The position numbers were made by a program, and so were the translations under genes. Under the pieces are notes generated by a model that did no database searches, was not told the origin of the DNA, and saw nothing but the letters and a program-made list of their open reading frames with translations. Below are positions 16,648 to 25,276 of a stretch of DNA of 64,000 bases, piece by piece. This DNA comes from an uncultured Lachnospiraceae bacterium (GTDB taxonomy: Bacteria; Bacillota; Clostridia; Lachnospirales; Lachnospiraceae): the NCBI GenBank assembly GCA_910579615.1, contig CAJTUA010000016.1, positions 1-64,000 on the forward strand. Reading direction: 5' to 3'. How positions within the stretch are numbered: position 1 is the first letter of the stretch; each line of letters begins with the position of its first letter.

Positions 16648-17625
16648 ATGAATATTGCAGATGCAGAGCGTTATCTGGAAAGAAACGGAGAAACATTGCT
16701 CGCGGGTGGGAGCAGCGGTGCAAAAGTATATGACATCGCAGGAAAATATGTTTTTAAACGTGTCCGCAGAATGGAACTCAAAAACGACGAATTATATGTC
16801 TCTTACCGCAGGGAAGCATTATGGTACGAAAGCACGATGGGAAAAGGAACTGGTTTTTGCCTTCCATTTTTGCCGGAAATCCTGGATGTCCGTTATACGG
16901 ACGAAGAAATTGCGATTTTGATGAAGCGTTATCGAACCGTTCCGCGGGAAAATATTGATGAAGAATTACTGGAAAAAATTATGAAAGCACTTGCTGCCGT
17001 GCACACTGCAAAAATTCCGGGATTTTTGGAAAAAGGACAGCAGGACAATCCAGACCCACACCTGTTTTCGGATGAGGAAATCCAGACCTTCCTTTCCGGC
17101 TGGCGCAGCGTGCTTGCGGAACATCCAGGTGTTTTTGACGAAGCGCCGTTGGCGGGGATTGCAGAAAACATAAACAATATTATCCTGTGGGCTGCAAAAG
17201 AAAGCAAGGTACTTAGCCATGGTGATTTTCACTGGGATAATCTGCTGTTGGATGAGCAGGGAAATCTTCTGATTTGTGACTGGCAGGGTGTTTCGGTGGG
17301 GGCAGCATCGGGCGATTTGAGCTTTCTCTTTAGCAGGCTTGGCGCGGATGGCATTCATTTGGATGAGAAACAGGCAGTTCATTTTTATGCGCAGGAAATT
17401 AAGCGGATTTCCGGGAAAACTCTCGATGGGGAAGAAATTTTCCGGTACATGGATGCGGCGGATGTGCTGACTTCCTTTGTGTTCTGGCATGAGTATTTGC
17501 ATGGGAATGATGTGGAACGAGTGCGGGGGATTTATGGGAAAATGACAGGGAAGTCTGTGTTGACGAAAACAACACTCGGTGATAAGATATTCTTTGAAAA
17601 ACAGACAGTGTATAAAAATGCCTGA
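16648..17625 (+). CDS. APH-family phosphotransferase
   Basis: Protein of 325 residues with an aminoglycoside-phosphotransferase/choline-kinase fold. The catalytic loop LSHGDFHWDNLLL (near 188-200) and the metal-binding ICDWQG (near 211-216) are intact; the N-terminal lobe has a glycine-rich GGSSGAKVY segment and a Lys in YVFKRV for ATP binding. It should phosphorylate a hydroxyl group on a small molecule. Calling it an antibiotic resistance enzyme is not justified from sequence. GGAGAAATAAA precedes the ATG, the ribosome site being delivered by the structured repeat upstream. GNAT, beta-galactosidase and phosphorylase genes follow in the same direction. Confidence 0.85.
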   Translation: MNIADAERYLERNGETLLAGGSSGAKVYDIAGKYVFKRVRRMELKNDELYVSYRREALWYESTMGKGTGFCLPFLPEILDVRYTDEEIAILMKRYRTVPRENIDEELLEKIMKALAAVHTAKIPGFLEKGQQDNPDPHLFSDEEIQTFLSGWRSVLAEHPGVFDEAPLAGIAENINNIILWAAKESKVLSHGDFHWDNLLLDEQGNLLICDWQGVSVGAASGDLSFLFSRLGADGIHLDEKQAVHFYAQEIKRISGKTLDGEEIFRYMDAADVLTSFVFWHEYLHGNDVERVRGIYGKMTGKSVLTKTTLGDKIFFEKQTVYKNA

Positions 17626-17736
17626 AATCAAGAAATTATACAATCCCAGAAAGAAGGTGGCAGTGTGGCAAGGACGGTTGCAATCGGGCGGCAAAATTTT
17701 GAAACCATTGTGGGAAATGAAGGAAAGAGGGTATTG

Positions 17737-18288
17737 ATGGCAGCAGATGAGATTATATTGCGGGAGCCCGTTATGCAGGATGGGGAGCAGGTCATGGCAC
17801 TGCGGAGTGAGATTCTGGAATCGAACGACGGGGAGGATGCCTTTGCGGGCTGCGGGGGGCTAAGAGGAGCAGCGAGTATGCAGGAATGGCTGGATGTCCT
17901 GGAGCAGTACAAGGAAGGGGGAAATATACCCGAAGGCGGGGTTCCTTCTTCCACCTATGTCGCTGTGCGGAAAAAGGATGGACGGGTGGTCGGAGTGATT
18001 GATTTGCGTTACCATATCAATCATCCGATTCTGGGGCTGTGGGGCGGACATATGGGCTTTACGGTGCGCCCGTGCGAGCGCGGGAAGGGCTACGCGAAGG
18101 AAATCCTGCGGCAAAACCTGCTAAACTGCAGGGCGCGCGGGATGGCGAGGGTGTTAGTGACCTGCTCCGAGACAAATGCGGCCAGTGAGAGGACTATTCT
18201 TGCGAATGGGGGCGTTTACGAGAGGACAGTGGAAGTTGACGGAGAGAAAATCAAGCGCTATTGGATTGAGACCACAAAAGGAGAATGA
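17737..18288 (+). CDS. GNAT-family N-acetyltransferase (COG3981-like)
   Basis: Acetyl-CoA-dependent acetyltransferase of 183 residues. The acetyl-CoA-binding A motif is visible as RPCERGKGYAKEIL, and the TCSETNAASERTILANGG segment is characteristic of the COG3981 group. The ATG at 17737 follows AAAGAGG; an in-frame GTG at 17665, preceded by AAGGTGG, would add 24 residues and cannot be ruled out. The stop is one base before the start of the beta-galactosidase gene, so these are translationally linked. The acceptor substrate is unknown. Confidence 0.85.
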   Translation: MAADEIILREPVMQDGEQVMALRSEILESNDGEDAFAGCGGLRGAASMQEWLDVLEQYKEGGNIPEGGVPSSTYVAVRKKDGRVVGVIDLRYHINHPILGLWGGHMGFTVRPCERGKGYAKEILRQNLLNCRARGMARVLVTCSETNAASERTILANGGVYERTVEVDGEKIKRYWIETTKGE

Positions 18289-18289
18289 A

Positions 18290-20380
18290 ATGGCTTCACG
18301 AACCACCAAAAGTTTTAACGATGACTGGAAATTTTTAAAGCTTGCAAAGAAAAACGGATTGTCCGGGCTTGCGATGGAAACTGCCGATTTTGATGACAGT
18401 AATTGGGAGAGGGTTTCTCTGCCCCATACATGGAATGACAAGGACGGCTGCAGCGGATGCACCGGCATTGACGAGGGCGGGGAGCATTATTACCGCGGCA
18501 TGGGAGGTTACAGGAAAACCTTCCATTTTTCAAAAGAGGAATTTCTTGGCAGGCGGATTTTCCTTGAATTTGAAGGTGCCAATACGGTTGCGGAACTTTT
18601 TGTCAACGGCATATCCGCAGGCGTCCACAAGGGAGGTTATGCTGCGTTCCGCTTTGATATTACGGAGCTTGTAAAACTGGATGAGGATAATATTATTGCA
18701 GTAAAAGTGAACAACGCCCCTACGGACTATATTGCGCCAATCACCAACCAGGGGGATTTTACAAAAATGGGAGGCCTGTACCGCGATGTCAACCTTATCG
18801 CGGTTTCCCCGGTACATATTGACCTGATGGATTACGGCGCGGCAGGGATTTATTGTACGCCCCAATATATAACGGATGAACATGCGGATATCCAGCTGCT
18901 TGTGAAAATTGCCAATGATTCCGCGGTGGATGGCAGAGTTACCGTAAAGGCAGAAATTAAAGGCAGTGCCGGAAATATCGCCGCCGAAGGGGAAACTGCC
19001 TGCGATATTTTTGCAGGGGAAAAGACCAAAACGGAACTGATTTTAAAATTGAAAACTCCTGTTTTATGGGACGGTACAAAAAATCCTTCCCTTTACAGCA
19101 CGAAAATATCTTTGCTTCAGGAAGGAAAATCCGTTGACGAATATACGCAGACCTTCGGAGTAAGAACATATCACATAGACCCGGAGGCTGGATTTTTCCT
19201 GAACGGAAAATATCTGGACCTGCACGGCGTAAATTATCATCAGGACAGCTTTGAAAACGGCTGGGCAATGACCAACGCCCAGCGTGAGCGCGATTACAAT
19301 ATGATGCTGGATATGGGCTGCAATACGGTGAGAATGGCGCATTATCAGCATAACCGCCATGAATATGACTTGTGCGATAAGCTTGGAATTGCAGTGTGGA
19401 CGGAAATCGGGATTGTAAATAAAATGGCGGCGGATGAAACCGGTGAATGGAAAATTGCCGATGGTTTTAAGGAAAATGCAAGGCAGCAGCTTACGGAGCT
19501 TATCCGGCAGAACTATAACCATCCGTCCGTCATTGTCTGGGGAATTTCAAACGAACTTTTTCAGATGTCCGATGAAATTTTTGATACTTATACAGAGCTG
19601 AACGCCCTTGCAAACGCGGAGGATGAAACAAGGCGGATTACATTTGCAGACGCGCAGTTCTGGGGAAGGTTTCTTGAGCTGCCCGCAGACGTTGTCGGCT
19701 GCAACCGGTATTTTGGCTGGTACAAGGAGGCGGGACCTGCGGAAAAATTCGGGGAATGGCTGGATGATTATCACAGGGAAAAAGAGACGCGCCCGGTATG
19801 CGTTTCGGAATACGGGGGCGGAGCGGCAATTTCCCAGCACAAGGATAACATTGACTGGGAAAAAGAGATTGACCCGTGGGGAGAAAGACATTACGAAAAT
19901 TATCAGTCTGCCATGCATGAAATAATATGGGCGCAGTTTTCCAAAAGGCGGTATCTGTGGGGGAAATATGTATGGTGCATGTTTGATTTCGCTTCCGACG
20001 GCAGAAAAGAGGGCGACACAGAGGGGCAGAATGATAAGGGGCTTGTTACCCGAAAACGCGTGCCAAAGGACTCGTTTTATTTTTACAAGTCCGTATGGAA
20101 TGGTGCGCCGATGCTGCACATTACCGAAAAAAGATTTGGAAAACGGCCAGCCAGAATTCCACGGATAAAGGTTTATTCCAATGCGGAGCGGGTGGAATTG
20201 TTTGTAAATGGAAAGTCCGCCGGCATGGTCGCACAAAAGTCCCTCGACCCGCTTTTTACCACGGTATTTGTGTGGGAAAATGTTTTCATTCATGTTGGTG
20301 AGAATAACAGGATAAAAGCGGCAGCTTATTTTTCGGACGGCAGAATCCTTGAGGATACGGCGGTTTGGATTGGGGAGTAA
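18290..20380 (+). CDS. GH2 beta-galactosidase/beta-glucuronidase-type glycosidase
   Basis: Cytoplasmic family 2 glycoside hydrolase of 696 residues, hydrolysing a beta-galactoside or related beta-linked sugar. An N-terminal jelly-roll (SFNDDWKFLK to RFDITEL), an Ig-like domain and a TIM barrel follow in the expected order. The acid/base Glu is in WGISNEL (near 420) and the nucleophile Glu in CVSEYGGG (near 506); VRMAHYQHN is also typical. It lacks the long C-terminal domain of E. coli LacZ, as in short GH2 enzymes of gut Firmicutes. AAAGGAG overlaps the end of the acetyltransferase gene. No signal peptide. Confidence 0.9.
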   Translation: MASRTTKSFNDDWKFLKLAKKNGLSGLAMETADFDDSNWERVSLPHTWNDKDGCSGCTGIDEGGEHYYRGMGGYRKTFHFSKEEFLGRRIFLEFEGANTVAELFVNGISAGVHKGGYAAFRFDITELVKLDEDNIIAVKVNNAPTDYIAPITNQGDFTKMGGLYRDVNLIAVSPVHIDLMDYGAAGIYCTPQYITDEHADIQLLVKIANDSAVDGRVTVKAEIKGSAGNIAAEGETACDIFAGEKTKTELILKLKTPVLWDGTKNPSLYSTKISLLQEGKSVDEYTQTFGVRTYHIDPEAGFFLNGKYLDLHGVNYHQDSFENGWAMTNAQRERDYNMMLDMGCNTVRMAHYQHNRHEYDLCDKLGIAVWTEIGIVNKMAADETGEWKIADGFKENARQQLTELIRQNYNHPSVIVWGISNELFQMSDEIFDTYTELNALANAEDETRRITFADAQFWGRFLELPADVVGCNRYFGWYKEAGPAEKFGEWLDDYHREKETRPVCVSEYGGGAAISQHKDNIDWEKEIDPWGERHYENYQSAMHEIIWAQFSKRRYLWGKYVWCMFDFASDGRKEGDTEGQNDKGLVTRKRVPKDSFYFYKSVWNGAPMLHITEKRFGKRPARIPRIKVYSNAERVELFVNGKSAGMVAQKSLDPLFTTVFVWENVFIHVGENNRIKAAAYFSDGRILEDTAVWIGE

Positions 20381-20449
20381 TTTTGGAAGGATTGCTGGTT
20401 TCGGAAGAAAGGTCTGATGTTTTGCCAAAAAAGAAAGGGAGAAGAATTT

Positions 20450-21214
20450 ATGATACTGGAAGAATTTGACAAAAACGGTCGGGCAGTCATTAATCCGGAC
20501 GATATTGTTGCGCCGGTGGAAGGAATGCCCAAAACAGCAGTAACCTGCTTTGCGCGGGAAACATTTCAGCGGATGTTGCAATGTTTCGGTGGAGAAGTGA
20601 TTGCAGAGAGCAGGCTGGCTAATATGGTGATTCCGATTTATAAAACACACTACAAGGGCGTGGAGATTGCCCTGTTTATGTCCGATGTGGGAGCGCCAGC
20701 CTGTATTGGCGCGCTGGAGGATATCTTTGCAATGGGTGTGGAAAAGATTATCCTCTTTGGAACCTGCGGGGTGCTGGACGCGGCAATCGGCGACTGCTCC
20801 ATCATTATTCCGAACGCCGCTATGCGCGATGAGGGCACGAGTTTCCACTATGCGCCGCCGTCGGATGAAATTGCAGTCAATGAAAAATATATCAGTGCAT
20901 TTACAGGTATGCTGGAGGAAATCGGATGCAGTTATACCGTTGGTAAAACCTGGACAACCGATGCCATGTATCGGGAGACAAAAGAGAAAGTATTGCGCCG
21001 GAAGGAGGCGGGCTGCGTCTGTGTTGATATGGAGTGCTCTGCCGTGGCGGCGCTGGCGGCCTTCCGCCGAAAGGAAACCTTTCAGTTTTTTTACGCCGCT
21101 GACAATCTGGACGGGGAAAACTGGGATGCAAGAAGTCTGGGCAATACGGCGAACCTTTCCGAAAAGGATAAGGCGGCACTGCTTGCGATGGATTTTGCGG
21201 CGCGGATTGGGTAG
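20450..21214 (+). CDS. Nucleoside phosphorylase (PNP/UDP family 1)
   Basis: Enzyme of 254 residues that cleaves purine or pyrimidine nucleosides with phosphate. The phosphate/nucleoside-binding stretch KIILFGTCGVLD (about 102-113) and VCVDMECSAVAALA (about 187-200), with the ribose-contacting Met-Glu pair, are as in the uridine/purine phosphorylase family. The start at 20450 follows AAAGGGAG. It is probably the last gene of the run that starts at 16648; a nucleoside phosphorylase beside a GH2 gene suggests salvage of a sugar-nucleoside or simple co-transcription, which the sequence does not settle. Confidence 0.88.
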   Translation: MILEEFDKNGRAVINPDDIVAPVEGMPKTAVTCFARETFQRMLQCFGGEVIAESRLANMVIPIYKTHYKGVEIALFMSDVGAPACIGALEDIFAMGVEKIILFGTCGVLDAAIGDCSIIIPNAAMRDEGTSFHYAPPSDEIAVNEKYISAFTGMLEEIGCSYTVGKTWTTDAMYRETKEKVLRRKEAGCVCVDMECSAVAALAAFRRKETFQFFYAADNLDGENWDARSLGNTANLSEKDKAALLAMDFAARIG

Positions 21215-21406
21215 ATGTAAAAATATTGTTTAACGGAATGCATATTTTGATGCGGGGTGAAGAAAATACCGGATTTATAAAGTACGAAATCTGTTTTTGT
21301 AAAAAGTAATGCAATGGAAACGAATGAACAGCGGAATTTACAGAACAATGCATGGTTGAAATCTTGGTATTATAGGTGTTGTGTTGGTTTATGGAGGTAT
21401 GTGCGT

Positions 21407-23101
21407 ATGGCAAAAACAGTTCCGGTTGGAGTAGAACATTACAAAGAAATCGTTAGCGAAAACTATTATTATGTGGATAAAACCTTGTTGGTGAAAGATA
21501 TTTTGGATTCTGGTGCGAAAGTGAGCCTCTTTACAAGACCGCGTCGTTTTGGCAAAACCCTTGCCATGAGCATGCTCCAGACATTTTTCGAGGATGAGCG
21601 GAACGCGGAAGGAAAACGTATTGACAACAGCCATTATTTTACCGGGAAAAACATCTCATCATGCGGGGAAAAGTATTTATCCAGGCAGGGGAATTACCCG
21701 GTGATTAGCTTGACATTAAAGGAAGTTGGGCAGCCGGATTATGCACAAGCATACGCGAAGTTAAAGGGAATTATCGCGGCGGAGTTTGACAGGCATTCCT
21801 ATGTCTTGTCCGGGGAGGCTCTTTCGGAAACGGAGAAGAAAGAATTCCGGGCGATTTTAAGCAAAGAGGCGGAGGAAAGCGATTATTCCGGGGCACTGTT
21901 ATTCTTGTCACGCTGCCTGAAAAAGTATCACGGCAGCAATGTTGTTGTTCTGATTGATGAATATGATGTTCCGTTGGAGAAGGCATACTTCGGCAAATTT
22001 TATGACAGGATGGTTTCATTTATCCGCTCTTTGTTTGGCGCTGCATTAAAGACGAACGACGCACTGCAGTTTGCCGTGGTTACCGGATGTCTGCGCATCA
22101 GCAAGGAGAGTATTTTTACAGGTCTGAATAACTTGAAGGTGATATCGGTTCTTGACCGGAATTACGCAGAATATTTTGGTTTTACGCAGGAGGAAGTGCG
22201 GGCAATGCTTGCGGTTTACGGCATGGAAAATCAGTTGGAAAAGGTGAAGGAGTGGTACGACGGATACTTATTCGGCGAGACAGAGATTTATAATCCGTGG
22301 AGCATCATCCGGTTTGTGGATGATAATCAAAATACAGGCAGGAGTATCCCGAAGCCGTACTGGGCGAACACTTCCTCTAACAGCATTGTCCGGGAATTGA
22401 TTGAGAGGGCGGAACGGAATACCCGCGCGGAAATTGAATCTTTGCTGCGAGGCGAGACGATTGAGAAAATGGTGCATGAGGATATTACTTATGAGGATAT
22501 TTTTGAATCGCAGGATAATCTGTGGAATTTCCTGCTTTTTACCGGATACTTGAAGAAGGTAGCAGAGCGCTTTGACGGGGAGCGGATTTATCTGCGGCTG
22601 GCAATTCCGAATTGGGAAGTGCGCTATATTTATCGGGAAACGATTCTGACATGGTTTGACCGGAAAGTGCGGGCGATGGACCGGGCGGAATTCTTCCGGG
22701 CGTTGGTTGTGGGGGATTGTCCTGTGGTGGAAGCCGTGCTGAAGGATTTGCTTTCAAAGAGCATCAGCTATCATGATACGATGGAGCAGTTTTACCATGG
22801 GTTTATGGTAGGGGTGTTAAGCGGTCTTGGGGGGTATGAGCTGCGCTCTAACCGGGAGACGGGGGATGGCAGGGCGGATATTGTTATGTTTCCGGATGAT
22901 GAGCAGAGGGCGGTTGTGATTTTGGAGCTGAAGAGGGTGGACAAATTCACGCAGATGGATACGCTGTGCGAGGCGGCGCTCTGTCAGATAGAAGAACAGC
23001 GTTACGACGCGGAAGCGAAGGAGGAGGGCTATACGCGGTTTGTGAAATACGGGATTTGTTTCTGTAAGAAATCCTGCCGGGTCAGGGCGGTTGTGGAGTA
23101 G
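21407..23101 (+). CDS. AAA-ATPase-like protein with C-terminal PDDEXK nuclease fold
   Basis: Protein of 564 residues of the AAA-ATPase_like plus PDDEXK_9 family that is expanded in gut Clostridia and Bacteroidetes. The N-terminus has YYVDKTLLVKDIL and a Walker A variant RPRRFGKT (near 44); the Walker B is VLIDEYDVPL (near 183). The C-terminus carries GDGRADIVMF and VILELKR, matching the D...ExK core of the nuclease fold. The start at 21407 follows GGAGG; a longer frame starts at 21314 without a ribosome site. No function is established for the family; DNA processing or a role in mobile element or phage conflict is often suggested and stays inference. Confidence 0.88.
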   Translation: MAKTVPVGVEHYKEIVSENYYYVDKTLLVKDILDSGAKVSLFTRPRRFGKTLAMSMLQTFFEDERNAEGKRIDNSHYFTGKNISSCGEKYLSRQGNYPVISLTLKEVGQPDYAQAYAKLKGIIAAEFDRHSYVLSGEALSETEKKEFRAILSKEAEESDYSGALLFLSRCLKKYHGSNVVVLIDEYDVPLEKAYFGKFYDRMVSFIRSLFGAALKTNDALQFAVVTGCLRISKESIFTGLNNLKVISVLDRNYAEYFGFTQEEVRAMLAVYGMENQLEKVKEWYDGYLFGETEIYNPWSIIRFVDDNQNTGRSIPKPYWANTSSNSIVRELIERAERNTRAEIESLLRGETIEKMVHEDITYEDIFESQDNLWNFLLFTGYLKKVAERFDGERIYLRLAIPNWEVRYIYRETILTWFDRKVRAMDRAEFFRALVVGDCPVVEAVLKDLLSKSISYHDTMEQFYHGFMVGVLSGLGGYELRSNRETGDGRADIVMFPDDEQRAVVILELKRVDKFTQMDTLCEAALCQIEEQRYDAEAKEEGYTRFVKYGICFCKKSCRVRAVVE

Positions 23102-23120
23102 TAGAAGAGAATTTTTTGGG

Positions 23121-23208
23121 GCTGTTGCACGAAGAAAAATATACAAAATATGCTTTTCCGTAGCGTAAAATGCTGCGATTTTTGTTGAATTTTTCTTCGT
23201 GCGACAGC
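23121..23208. repeat. Terminator-like palindromic element, family A copy 2
   Basis: GCTGTTGCACGAAGAAAAAT (23121-23140) pairs with 23189-23208 at 19 of 20 positions. It lies between the 3' ends of two convergent genes and shares the TGYYGCACGAAGAAAAA core with copies at 12903 and 56898. The strand between 23209 and 23353 is AT-rich with no gene. Confidence 0.8.
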
Positions 23209-23353
23209 TCCGTTTTATTATTTTTGAGAATATTTGATTTTGAAATTGTTCCATTTTGGAATTGTTTTGTTTTGGAAATATTCTGCTTTGGAAATATTCT
23301 GTTTACGAATATTCTATTTTGGAATTATTCCATTTTTTTATGCGGTGGATTTT

Positions 23354-24628
23354 TCATATCAGCCAAACTGGCACTTGCCAATTCTTTTCGTCTATAGGGA
23401 GTAAGTCCGCTGCCATACAGATAACACTTCCGTTTCCGATTTCCACGTTTAATGTTTCCAATCCACAAAAGGGTTCCTCTGTACGAACCGGGTCTAAAAC
23501 ATGGAAATTCTTGATTGCGGACTGCCCGGGCGAAGCTGCTTTTTTGATTTCAATGGGGGACAATACCCCGTTTTGATAAATCAGAAGGTCAATTTCTTTC
23601 TGGTCCTTATCCCGGTAATAAAAAACGGGAGGTTCTTTTCCGGCGTTCCAATAACTTTTATAAATCTCCGAGAACACGTAGCTTTCAAAAATAGCACCCG
23701 ACATTGCCCCCTTTTCTAACGCTTCCGGGTTTCCCCACCGCAAAAGATAAGCCGCCAGGCCCGTATCCAGGAAATGGAGGAGCGGCATTTTTACAACGCG
23801 CTTTAAAGCATTGTTGTGGTATGGCTGTACAAGTGCAATGATGTGGGACGACACCAAAATTGACAGCCATTTCTTTGCTGTTGGCGCTGATATGCCTGCT
23901 GCGCCCGCCAATTCTTCATATACAACCGGTTTTGAAGTGTGTGCCGCAACGATTGTCATAAAATTGTAGAACTGCATTTCATCCGCGACCTGCGCCAAAT
24001 CACGAATATCCCGCTGCAGATACGTATCAACATAGGAGCGGTAATATATTTCCCAATCAATTTTTTTATCTGCATAAATCTCTGGCATGGAACCTTTAAA
24101 TATGCGCTGATAGATTTCGTTTAATCCGCGTGGTTTCGCGGCGGATAAACGGCTCATAAGGTGTTTGGCATCCGTCGAAAAGGGTTTACTCGGCGTACCG
24201 TAAATTTCCGCATCTGACAATCCTAATAGATTTATGATACCAACACGCCCTGCAAGGCTTTCGCTTACATTCTTCATAAGCCGGAAGACCTGGGAACCAG
24301 TGAGCCAGAAATCCCCCTTCTGTTTGGAATGGTCCACGCTCATTTTAATATATGGAAACAGTTCTGTTGCATACTGGATTTCATCAATCAGTACCGGCGG
24401 GGAGTACCTTTGCAGAAACAGGGCAGGGTCGCGTTTTGCGAGGTACCGCGCGTCAGGGTCGTCCAAAGTTACATATTTGCGTTTGATACCAGTTTCCATT
24501 TCTGTCTCCGCCAGTTTTTGCAGCAGGGTCGTTTTCCCGACCTGCCTTGGACCGGTTACCAGGAGTACCGGGAACATCTTTGATATTCGGATAATGCTGT
24601 CTTCGGCGGCTCTTTTGATATATGCCAT
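23354..24628 (-). CDS. AAA ATPase with DUF4143 domain
   Basis: Protein of 424 residues of the AAA_14/DUF4143 family. Walker A is VTGPRQVGKTTLL (about 24-36), Walker B-like VLIDEIQYA (near 78-86), and WLTGSQ is the sensor 1 segment. A winged-helix-like middle leads to the DUF4143 part, which contains a PD-(D/E)XK-like pattern (KEIDLLIY and SPIEIKKA). AAGGAGGG precedes the ATG. It is monocistronic, with its own consensus promoter at 24700-24728, and is convergent with the preceding ATPase gene. The biological role of the family is not established. Confidence 0.9.
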   Translation of the reverse strand: MAYIKRAAEDSIIRISKMFPVLLVTGPRQVGKTTLLQKLAETEMETGIKRKYVTLDDPDARYLAKRDPALFLQRYSPPVLIDEIQYATELFPYIKMSVDHSKQKGDFWLTGSQVFRLMKNVSESLAGRVGIINLLGLSDAEIYGTPSKPFSTDAKHLMSRLSAAKPRGLNEIYQRIFKGSMPEIYADKKIDWEIYYRSYVDTYLQRDIRDLAQVADEMQFYNFMTIVAAHTSKPVVYEELAGAAGISAPTAKKWLSILVSSHIIALVQPYHNNALKRVVKMPLLHFLDTGLAAYLLRWGNPEALEKGAMSGAIFESYVFSEIYKSYWNAGKEPPVFYYRDKDQKEIDLLIYQNGVLSPIEIKKAASPGQSAIKNFHVLDPVRTEEPFCGLETLNVEIGNGSVICMAADLLPIDEKNWQVPVWLI

Positions 24629-24699
24629 GGCAATCCCTCCTTGAAATCAGTATGTGCTATATGGAATGAAATATTCTGGCTAAAGTAAATTGTGATTTT

Positions 24700-24728
24700 A
24701 TTATAGACGGAGTTTTTGTTTCTGTCAA
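24700..24728 (-). promoter_or_regulatory. Consensus promoter of the DUF4143 ATPase gene
   Basis: On the minus strand TTGACA (24728-24723) and TATAAT (24705-24700) with a 17-base spacer: a perfect sigma-A consensus about 70 bases before the start codon. Confidence 0.8.
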
Positions 24729-24851
24729 CTGTGGCATTGGAAAATTGGGGAAGGGGTTATTCCTGGAGAATAATCAGAATTACAAAATGCGCACGGTGAA
24801 AGTTTATAATGGGGAATAAGAGCACGGGAGGGGATATCAGGGGGAGGAAGA

Positions 24852-24876
24852 TTCGCAGAGGGCGACACTCTGCGAA
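24852..24876. other. Perfect 9-base hairpin upstream of the AT-rich cassette
   Basis: TTCGCAGAG and CTCTGCGAA around GGCGACA, inside the 326-base gap between the DUF4143 ATPase gene and the small SHOCT-like gene. No T-run follows. It marks the left edge of the AT-rich cassette; the function is unknown. Confidence 0.4.
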
Positions 24877-24954
24877 AATTGGGAGGAAAGGAATATAAAA
24901 AAGAAAAGTGAAGTTTTGTATGTAAAAGCAAAGGTGTAAAATAGGAGGCGCTTT

Positions 24955-25137
24955 ATGATGACGATAGCAGGTTTGATTATTAAGGATTTGGATGCACTCG
25001 GTTTAGGAAGATGGAGTGAAGCAAATTTGAAAAAACATCAATTGAAAGAGCTGGAGAAGATTAGGCAAAGTTATCAGGAGGGGGCAATCAATCGACGGGA
25101 ATATAAAATGATGGCGAAGGATATTTTGAAGGTATGA
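24955..25137 (+). CDS. Small SHOCT-like protein
   Basis: Small acidic/basic helical protein of 60 residues. The segment LKELEKIRQSYQEGAINRRE and the following YKMMAKDIL resemble the short C-terminal SHOCT oligomerisation motif (a helix, a Gly-Ala-Ile turn, then a second helix). GGAGGCGCTTT precedes the ATG; the second codon is also ATG. It is the first gene of the AT-rich cassette and its codon use matches the following genes. There is no membrane segment. A role as an assembly or regulatory factor for the next gene products is inferred only from position. Confidence 0.65.
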   Translation: MMTIAGLIIKDLDALGLGRWSEANLKKHQLKELEKIRQSYQEGAINRREYKMMAKDILKV

Positions 25138-25190
25138 TTGGTATACAGTATTTTGATAAATGCTATAGGTTGTATTTCATTTTCGGCTGA

Positions 25191-25218
25191 TTGGCACAGT
25201 TGGAAATAAGAGTATAGA
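25191..25218 (+). promoter_or_regulatory. Possible promoter of the surface-protein cassette
   Basis: TTGGCA (25191-25196) and TATAGA (25213-25218) with a 16-base spacer, about 60 bases before the DUF6273 gene. It is not close enough to consensus to be certain. Confidence 0.4.
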
Positions 25219-25276
25219 TTTAGGGATAAATAGAGGATATTTTTTTATAATGTGATTTAATGAAGAGGTTGTTTAT

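Noticed and set aside
16648..17625. Reading the APH-like gene as an aminoglycoside resistance determinant
   Set aside because: Only the general phosphotransferase motifs are visible; members act on many substrates, so resistance cannot be claimed.
19547..20848. 433-codon open frame on the minus strand
   Set aside because: It spans the 3' half of the GH2 gene and the start of the phosphorylase gene in antisense; both sense genes are well supported.
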